From: Polytrichum commune
Taxonomy: Eukaryota > Streptophyta > Polytrichopsida > Polytrichales > Polytrichaceae
Reading direction: 5' to 3'
Assembly (NCBI GenBank): GCA_950295325.1
Contig: OX485803.1
Coordinates: 38,271,554-38,335,553, forward strand
Length of the DNA: 64,000 bases
Shown: positions 56,516-64,000 of the stretch, piece by piece
Numbering within the stretch: position 1 is the stretch's first letter
How the letters are laid out: the number at the start of each line of letters is the position of its first letter
Translations under genes and position numbers: made by a program
Notes under the pieces: model-generated
Databases searched by the model: none
The model's input: the letters and a program-made list of their open reading frames with translations, nothing else
Told to the model about the DNA's origin: nothing

Positions 56516-57099
56516 CAGAGCCCTACATTGGGTGCCCATACCCATGCCCATGCCTAGCCAACCCATGCCCATGGGTTTTGGGTGGGCATGGGTGCGATAT
56601 TATTGTTCATGGGTGGGCATGGGTTCGATATTATAATGGGTGGGCATGGGTGGGCATTGGTGATCATGAGATCATTACAGCGGTGAGCTTAGCATTGCCA
56701 ATGAATCGGATTACCACTGCTAAATTCAGTATTCTCTTGTGGTGGAAGCTGAAAGAAGCCCCCACATTCCCCATCATGTCGTGCGTGGCGCGTTCGGTTT
56801 TGTGCATCCCTGCATCCAACTCCAAATCAGAGTCAAACTTCTCGGATGCAGGGAATACGCTAACCAAGAAGCTCTCCGGGCTGAAGCCAACGATAGTGAA
56901 CGACCTTTTATTTGTCTGATCCAACCAAGACTTGGTGTAGGCGGGTAATACACATTACACAATTTTTGAATACATGGGCGCAATTTGAATAGCATGGGTG
57001 GGCATGGGTGGGCATGGGTGGGCATGGGTGGGCATAGGTCGCTGCTGATGGGCATGGTCTGGGTATGGGTGCAATTTAAAAGGAAAATGTTGGGCTCTG
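56516..57099 (+). mobile_element. hAT element, copy 3 (584 bp)
   Basis: Begins CAGAGCCCTACATTGGG and ends AAATGTTGGGCTCTG, with flanks ATTCTCAG (56508-56515) and ATTCTTAG (57100-57107), a 7/8 match. It is inverted relative to copies 1 and 2. It holds the hATC remnant at about 56670-56919 and, near its right end, four GGGTGGGCAT repeats. Compared with copy 1 most of the interior is deleted. Confidence 0.9.
56670..56919 (+). pseudogene. hATC remnant
   Basis: The frame retains FSILLWWKLKEAP, LCIPASNSKSESNFSDAG and LSGLKPTIVNDLLFV and then a stop. It is very close to the remnant in copy 1, but it is fused directly to the terminal minisatellite. Not functional alone. Confidence 0.8.
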
Positions 57100-57107
57100 A
57101 TTCTTAG

Positions 57108-60100
57108 TCAATAGGTATAGCACTGTGTAACTCCGAATAGGAGCGTCCACTGATTGGAATAATAAGTGTAGTAACCATTTATGGTCATCCTTTATTGAAG
57201 GACCACCCAACTTAGAGGCACTTCTTTTGTATTTATCACATGGGGTGGCCACAGTTTGGGCAAGGCTTCAAAGTTCATAAGGGCATGCAAAGCTTGAATT
57301 GCCCACTCCCAACATTCTAGAAAAGGTTCTTTGTAGAATACTCTGTAGCTCCTGTAATTTCTTTGTGGGAATGATTTGGGTTTCATTATGACACAGGTGG
57401 TTTTCTGTAAAAAGTGGCAGTAAAATTGATGTTCTTTGACATTGATGATCCCAATCCGATCACCATAACATTATTCAGATCCATAATAATGTTATGTGGG
57501 ACGGATAATATTCCTTGGAATATTGTGAGTCCCATAGAACATTGTCATGGATCTGAAAAATGTTATGACTTCACACAATATATGGTGAAACTACACCCTT
57601 TCTTCTATCAAGTATGAGCTCTGAAAAAATGTGCCATTGTATTAGGGTTGTGGGATGTTTTTGTGAAATATAGTGTTTCAATTAAATTATTGTTGTCCGC
57701 ATGAGTCATTGCATGGGTTTCCACCATCATTGTTTGGCCATCACTCATTGCACAGGGTCATCACTCATTGTATAGGGTCATCACTCCTTGCAAACGGTCG
57801 ATATTACACTAACTTGTCTAAGTAGTATGGGTTACCATTTGGAGTTACGCAATGCTAAAACATTTTACTGAGAGTATAATTCACCCAAATAATGTAAGTA
57901 CACTAAATATGATATTTAGTGTCACCAATTCTTCTTATCTTGCTCAATGCTAATTGTAAACCACGGTATGTGTCACCAACACTAAATGATAACCCAACAT
58001 CATTTGTCATACCTTGTAAAAGTTTTGGGGGATTATAGATTTATAGTGTTGCAAGTACTGTCACTTACCAAGTGAGTTTTCATCCATTTGTCAATCATCC
58101 ATGACAACATTTCATCACAAGTTGCTGACAAGAGACGGTAGGGTTTTGGCCAATGGATGAACTCATCCATCATCCATGATAACATTTGTCCATTGATTCA
58201 TAAGAAGTGTCATCCAAAAAGTATTTATAGAGACATTAAATACCATATGACACTAAACATCATATTTAGTGTAATTAGTATGCACACTGAAGAACATGAT
58301 TTAATTTAGTCGGTAAAAAATGATAATGTTGGTAAAAAGTTATAGCAACGCATAAGTCTGAATGGTAACTTGCACTAATTAGAGAAAATGGTGTATTGTA
58401 AAATTGAAGTATATCTTAAAAATTCTTAAGATGGCTTGTCATGCCTTGAGGCTAGCATTGCTAATAGTGAATTTGAGATTTTCTTTTAAATCATTTATTA
58501 TTTTTATTATGTTGTGGTTATGTGTGTGTGCTTGTGGGCCTCAACCCACATTAAATTTTGACACATGATGCTTTGCACACTACACCACTTTCTTCACATT
58601 GCATAGTAAAATTGGCATTCTATTATAGTTTGTACCACATTAAGTCAAGATGATTAAATGAAAGACAATGCTTTGATAATGCAACCCACTCTAGATAGAA
58701 GAGACCATGTAGCATATGAATTGGGATGAAAGAGGAAATTACAACATTATTTGTTTTGATAGGCATTGGGATCTCATTCCTAAAGGGAGGGCTCCCGTCA
58801 CAACAATGCCATCCACATATGTTCCCTCGACAATGGATCTTTGTGTCTGCAATAAACATTGCTTCACCTTTGCTCTAAATGATGGACCATAGAAAAAGAA
58901 TGTAACAAGAGGATCTAACTTAATGCAAGGAGGGTGTGGGAGACTCACAAAAATAGGGCTATATATATATATATCATGATTTCCTTGGTCTTTGAAACTT
59001 AGTGTAAAGCCGCCCGTAGATGTTTGAGAATGGAAGACAATCTTCTAATAGGTTATTCATTGTAGCATTCTTGAGAAACGGAAGGCAAATGTATCCTTGG
59101 ATTTAAGAGGGAATCATTCTCCCTTGTGGTTCCTCTCTTTGGCTTTGCAAGCATGGAGAGTGATTCTCAAGTAGGATATTGGACATTTTTCAACCAATAA
59201 GAGATTCATTTATTCTCCGCATCTATTGCCTTCATCCTCATGCTGGCACCCTAACTTAGGGTGCGTTTACATTAGAGTTGGGTCCACGAAACTTGGGAAT
59301 CCAAAACACCCCTCAATGGACCTTACATTCAAACTCAAGATCGGATCCAAGCTTGACGATTTATACCATAACTTAGGAGGAATATTTTCTTAAGTGGGGA
59401 CCTTCAAGATTGGATGATACAGTGATGCCACATTAGCACCAATTCATTTTTCCAAGCTTTGGACCTGGACCCTCGTGTAAACTCATTGGGTCCAACCTTG
59501 AACTCTCGACCAATAGGAAACACTTCAGTTTAGAATTTCTTTGATCTTGGACCCTAGTGTGCACCTATGCTTATCATCATCATCCAAGTTCCTCATCTCT
59601 CAAGCTCGCTTGCTTTGCTTTGCTAGGTTGCATGTGCTTCAGTGTCTCTGCTACGGCCTTCCACGCTTCCCCTGCTCTGCTCTGCCCTGCCCTGCCCTGC
59701 CCTGCCTCGCCCCTCTGTCTTCCCCCTTCCTTTCTTTCCTTCTTCAATTCTCCTATCCAAGAGTGATACGGCTTGGCTGGAAAGTGTGCGTGGGCCACCT
59801 CGGAACTGCGTGGATTCTGTCTTCTGGAGCCGAAACTGCCATTCTGGTATTCGGTACACGGATGGATGCGTACGAGCTCTTCTTGGTGGGAGAGCACGAG
59901 AGGCGACAGCGTCAGCTTTGGTACCGTTTAGCGTCAGGGTGTAGTAATTTGCGGGCTGTGTGGTATGGATGTAATTGACGAGTAGGTCGGAGGCCAGGAA
60001 GCAATTACTGGTGTTCTGCGCTCCTTGCTGTGGTTGAAACTCAACAGGAGGGGAGGAACTACGATTATCCTCATTGTGTGTGTCTGTGTGTACGCTTGCA

Positions 60101-60266
60101 TTTTCGGAGGGGAAGAAGCGTCTTTTCTTTCTCGTCAGACGATTGTCTTCTCTCCCAGAGCATCGTCTTCATTGAATTTGATTCCCGGCTGTACGACTTT
60201 CGTCTTGCCTTAATTCCACGTAAGTGCCAGCGACACCTACTAGAGCTCCACTCTCCATTCTCCAAC
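57108..60266. other. gene-free stretch
   Basis: No supported gene. It contains a 104-bp hairpin (57464-57567), two small palindromes with ACTAAAT...ATTTAGT (about 57,900 and 58,253), and a CCCTG microsatellite (about 59,680-59,710). The ORF at 59541-59978 overlaps the microsatellite and has no motif. Parts right of 59.6 kb may be promoter or leader of the LEA_2 gene. Confidence 0.4.
57464..57567. repeat. 104-bp near-complete hairpin
   Basis: Two 52-base arms match at about 43 of 52 positions with essentially no loop. The outer pair is CATAACATT...AATGTTATG, the middle TTCAGATCCAT...ATGGATCTGAA and the inner AATATTCC...GGAATATT. It may be a foldback MITE or a small-RNA precursor. No target duplication was recognised. 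Confidence 0.85.
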
Positions 60267-60951
60267 CAGTGTATCTATTACCGCGTTCTTTCTCTGTGCA
60301 GTTTTCAAATTCGCAACGCTACAGTACTGGAGTTTATGTTTCTTGAAACAATTTCTGAGTTCTAGATGCGGAATGGCAAATTATAGAGCATAGGACTCAA
60401 CGAGCAGTGTAAAATCACCACGTTCTTTCTCTATGTATTTTTATCAAATTTGCATTGATTCACTGCTGGAGTTTATACGTTTTCACACAATTTCTGTCTT
60501 CCAGATGTGATATGGCAAAGAACAGAGCTTAGGACTCATCTCACTGTGTATCATTTATCTCGTTCTTTCTCGATGCAATTTCTCAAATATGCAACGCTTC
60601 AGTACTGGAGAGTTTGTTTTTAACACAATATCTGGCTTCTATATGTGGAATGGCAAATAACAGAGCATAGAACTCAACCAGCAGTGTATCAATTACCACG
60701 TTCTTTGTTTATGTAGTTTCCAAATTTGCATCGCATCAGTACTGGAGTGTATTTTTCGTACAATTTCCGTCTTCCAGACGTGGAATGGCAAATTACAGAG
60801 CATAGGACTCCATCAGCAGTGTATGACTTACCACATTCTTTCTCCATGTAGTTTTCAATTTCGAATCGCTTCAGTACTCGAGTTTATGTTTTTCACACAA
60901 TTTCTGTCTTCCAATTGTGGCATGGCAGATAACAGAGCACAGGACTCAACC
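60267..60951 (+). repeat. five tandem repeats of about 137 bp upstream of the LEA_2 gene
   Basis: Units begin CAGTGTAT(C/G) or a close variant at 60267, 60405, 60542, 60682 and 60817. Each contains the words CGTTCTTTCTC, CAGTACTGGAGT, a (C/T)TGTCTTCCAG-like acceptor and ATGGCA(A/G)AT. Divergence between units indicates an old array. It lies about 140 bp before the LEA_2 start codon and may be part of its leader. Confidence 0.85.
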
Positions 60952-61090
60952 AGCATTGTTACTTGGACGAGCTGTTAGAGATTAGTAGCGGAAGTCATCT
61001 CTCTTCCGGCTTCCATGTGAAACACAGGCATACTTAACTTCATGCGGCCTGTGTGCACCGCATGAATAGCAGCATATCCTTCTTCGTGCA

Positions 61091-62748
61091 ATGGAGAATC
61101 ATCCAAGAAAGGCAGGCTTCAGTCCTGCAGGAGGAAGGAGCATCAGACCGACTAGCATCACGGACGCTTCCGTGAGACTGAAGCGTCTGGAAGCTTCTAC
61201 CAGCCAGCAGTCTGTAACAACTCTCGTTGACACTCTAGAGACCCTCGAGGAACAACAGAGAAGACAAAACAACATTGCGACGACGTCGAGCGAAAAAGGA
61301 GAGCTATCGGAAGGAACTGATGTCGAAGAGGTGGAAATATGGCAGCCACAACAGAAGTGGAAAAGGAAGTGGAACCCGGGGGTGATGGCAGCAGTAGCGG
61401 CGGTGGGAGCTATCGGCGGTATTGCGGCGGGGATGTATGCTATTCGTCCTAGAGATCCAATTTTCCATGTAGAACTTATTACACTGAAGGGATTCGACCT
61501 TCGATTTTGCACCGATTCGCCGCTGCTGCTTGCAGTTGTGGATGTTTCTCTCGTTTTGCACATTAATGTTACGAATCCAAATGTGGCACCAATCGTGTTC
61601 TCGGACACCATTATGGACATCTATTATCGGAGCACTCTCCTTGGGCAAGCCAAGGTGAGCATAGGCATGGTTTCATTTTGTTTCTACTATTCTGATGTGG
61701 AGCTGGTGCATCCTTGACTATTCGTTCCTTTTTGCCAGCTTAGGTTGACTTGTCGACATCGATCTCTGACCGCTTGTCTGCTGAGAACCACGTCACTTCC
61801 TAGAGAAAAACACTTCGTTCACATTAGTTAATCGTTTGGAAGTACGGTTTGAACTTCTAATAGAGTTTTGGTTTTCCGTTGTCCCACGCTTCCAAATGCT
61901 ATGAAATCTGGCGTAGCAAAACAGCTCAAGCATGTTGTTTGAAGGTTAAATTAAAAACGTTTATGTCCATATAACTGGATAACTGGATAACTTGTATAAT
62001 TTGAATTCAAGCTTTCATGGCTCTTTATCTTCTGACCTTATTCAGAGGCCCAGTCAAAGGCAGCCTTGTACTAAACTACTTTTGTCTTGGCACTTTGTCG
62101 ATGTAAATGTGGAGGTTGGTGCTGTTGTTTAGTTGTTTAGATGTGGAACTTATGGTTTTTTTCATTTGCAGGTGCAATCAGGAGATCAAGCAGCAAAATC
62201 CTCGAAGGTAATGGAATTGCCTGCAAAACTTGATGGACTTGAGTTGACAAACCACATCAAGGACCTATTCTGTGATGTTGCCAAGCGCGAAATGACCCTG
62301 CACTCTGTTGTCACCATATCCGGAGACTCATTGCTCTGGAGATGGAGGCATCACTTTAAGGTACTGCAGAATCTAATCAATTCACCACATCTGTTGTTGT
62401 ATAGCAAGAGCCGTCACCTTGCTTTGGTTCATGTTGTTCTCTAGGAGTGTATTTAACTGCTTAGTGTATTCAAGTTGAAGAGCTCTTGGCCTTCTGCCAT
62501 CTCTATCTATAGGTTGCTACATTTTTTGACAGAGATGGTCGTTCACTTTCTGTATAGAACCTATCCTGCAGAATCAGGAATTCGTAAGGCATTTGTCATC
62601 TATCCATAGAAGCATATTGTGATCTAATTGCACCTGTATTTGTTTATTGCAGATATATGTAAACAGTGAGATTAAGGTGGATCCCATCTTCCTCAACGTG
62701 TTAGATCAAGATAATCAAGCACACTTGGAGATGGCTTCGATTATTTGA
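61091..62748 (+). CDS. LEA_2 (late embryogenesis abundant group 2 / NHL-type) protein
   Basis: Three exons, all GT...AG and phase 0: 61091-61654 (188 codons), 62172-62360 (63 codons) and 62653-62748 (31 codons plus TGA), giving 282 residues. After a polar, charged N-terminus of about 95 residues with a basic KWKRKW patch comes one membrane segment (about 97-118, MAAVAAVGAIGGIAAGMYAI). The LEA_2 domain follows from about 125, with PIFHVELITLKGFDL, VVDVSLVLHINVTNPN at about 149-164 and YYRSTLLGQAK. Exon 2 carries the later strands and exon 3 the last one. LEA_2/NHL proteins are membrane-anchored beta-sandwich proteins of plants linked to stress and defence. Single-pass anchoring with the domain on the non-cytosolic face is the family norm. 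The frame is intact. It is the best host gene in the window. Confidence 0.9.
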
Positions 62749-64000
62749 TTCAAATTTGGGGAATACGACACAAGAACATGGTTGAACTCATCAAGCTGTA
62801 CAGGACACTGATGATATTTGTAGCGTATATTTGTGATTTATACACCTGAGATTTCAGAGATTAAGCAGTTATTTTGTGCTCCTCCTGGAGATACAACTGT
62901 TGGCTTCCAATCCAACAACCTGCCCTAAGGCATCGATTTGTTGACCGGAGGTTGGTGAACCTCTTTTGAATTTTGAGGTTCGCTGGGAAATTTGCAACAA
63001 GGTTGCTGAGCTTGTGATTTGTTTAATTCCTATAGTAACATTACCCTAATTTGCATGTGTGAATTTGATTGCAAGTAGCAGCAAAATCACCTGGGTGGCT
63101 TTGTGGTACATCTTTTGCAGGTAGAGGGAATTGACTCCTATTGATCTTTACTCAGACTTTCTGGCCTTACCGAATTCCTCCTCTTTCTGTTCAAACATCT
63201 CCTACAGCTTTGCTGGAAGAATCATCTGACATTCCTCATCATTAGATTGTTCAAACTTTGAGGTCACTGCAATATAATAGTCCAACTGATCTTTGGCTCT
63301 TTCTCTTGAATCTTAAAACTCTGTTAACCTTACACATCTACGAAGAAGGTATGTATATTCACTTTTATTTTGTCAATGTACACTGAGCATTGGGAGAAGG
63401 AATTGTTCAATGCAAAGCTCAATCAGAGGGTATAAGGTATGACTTTCCTACTTGAAATGCGAGGATTGATTGAAAAGACTTGAGACTCCCTAATAAAATA
63501 TTTCTTAAATAGTGGTCATTGAAACTTATCTCTAATGTAGTTCTATAGTGGATAGTGTGTTTAATTTTTATTGCATTGTAAGAGCAAAAGTGGCATGTCT
63601 AATATCCCTAGAGATAGGGTTAATCAACCATTGTCCAATTTCAATGGCAAGTCTATGAGTCGAGGTGCGTTGGGGTGGTGTCAATGGTTGCTTCAAATTC
63701 ACATTCGCATTTGAGAAAGTCCTTGAGAACATGACATGTTATAATGGACACCAATTAGAAAATTGGTCAATAGCTTGTATGCCATTGCAAAGTTTATTCA
63801 TTATAGAACACAAACACAATGTGAGATTAAAAAAATAAAATAATAAAAAATAAAACATTAAAAATAAAATGGAGGCAATTGAGGTGGTTGTCCAATTCAT
63901 CTTATTAGTTGTCATGTTCATTAAACCATGTGAATCATGGGGAGACATCCACTAACATGTGAAATCAAACTGACATGTGGATAGTAGGGATAACGACTCC
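62749..64000. other. 3' region of the LEA_2 gene and gene-free DNA
   Basis: Probable 3' untranslated region directly after 62748; no unambiguous poly(A) signal was fixed. From about 63.4 kb the DNA is AT-rich with an AAATAAAATAAT tract near 63,835. No gene recognised. Confidence 0.4.

Noticed and set aside
57900-58275. MITE bounded by two ACTAAAT...ATTTAGT palindromes
   Set aside because: The two small palindromes are similar, but no inverted-repeat ends or target duplication could be established.
59541-59978. 145-codon ORF over the CCCTG microsatellite
   Set aside because: Overlapping ORFs on both strands follow the simple repeat; no domain seen.

Overview
This window looks like repeat-rich nuclear DNA from a land plant. 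The evidence is spliced genes with GT/AG introns, an LEA_2 gene, a plant-type UBP15/16-like N-terminus with a MYND finger, CHG/CG-type C-to-T decay in old genes, and many nested transposons. The AT-rich background, the repeat families and the plant-type piggyBac and DUF7869-like transposases suggest a non-seed plant (moss, liverwort, lycophyte or fern). The sequence alone does not settle which. There is no tRNA, rRNA, CRISPR array or bacterial operon.

Layout. 1-10 kb is mostly gene-poor and holds a decayed piggyBac transposase (2.6-3.1 kb, minus), two copies of a hAT-type MITE (4.5 and 5.2 kb) and one unrecognised multi-exon candidate (8.8-9.9 kb, minus). 10.3-14.4 kb is one complete CCGGA-rich element with TG...CA ends and a 5-bp target duplication, carrying a gag-like reading frame. 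14.4-20 kb holds tandem repeats and two unrecognised minus-strand ORFs. 20.1-25.4 kb carries a spliced Tnp2-like (CACTA/Plavaka-type) transposase with one frameshift, followed by decayed downstream sequence. 26.5 kb has one exon of an FCP1/NLI-phosphatase-like protein.

27-43.5 kb is the most unusual part. A ParB-like (DGQHS) gene reads left from about 33.7 kb, and a DUF7869-like transposase gene reads right from 38 kb. Their introns and leaders share about 21 copies of a 22-bp palindrome that I see nowhere else in the window. Both genes are broken. The ParB-like gene has four in-frame stops and a 410-bp MITE. The transposase has a 1.9-kb relative of the 10.3-kb element and one stop. Removing each insertion with one target copy leaves the reading frame continuous, so the insertion order can be read.

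43.5-50 kb and 56.5-57.1 kb carry three copies of a hAT family with 8-bp target duplications, G-rich subterminal repeats and hAT dimerisation-domain remnants. 50-54.2 kb holds the first two coding exons of a UBP15/16-like gene without its protease domain. 61.1-62.7 kb holds the clearest intact host gene, a three-exon LEA_2 protein of 282 residues, preceded by five tandem repeats of about 137 bp. Apart from the two host-like genes at the right, almost every coding stretch belongs to transposons. The window reads as a heterochromatin-like nest of insertions beside a small gene island.
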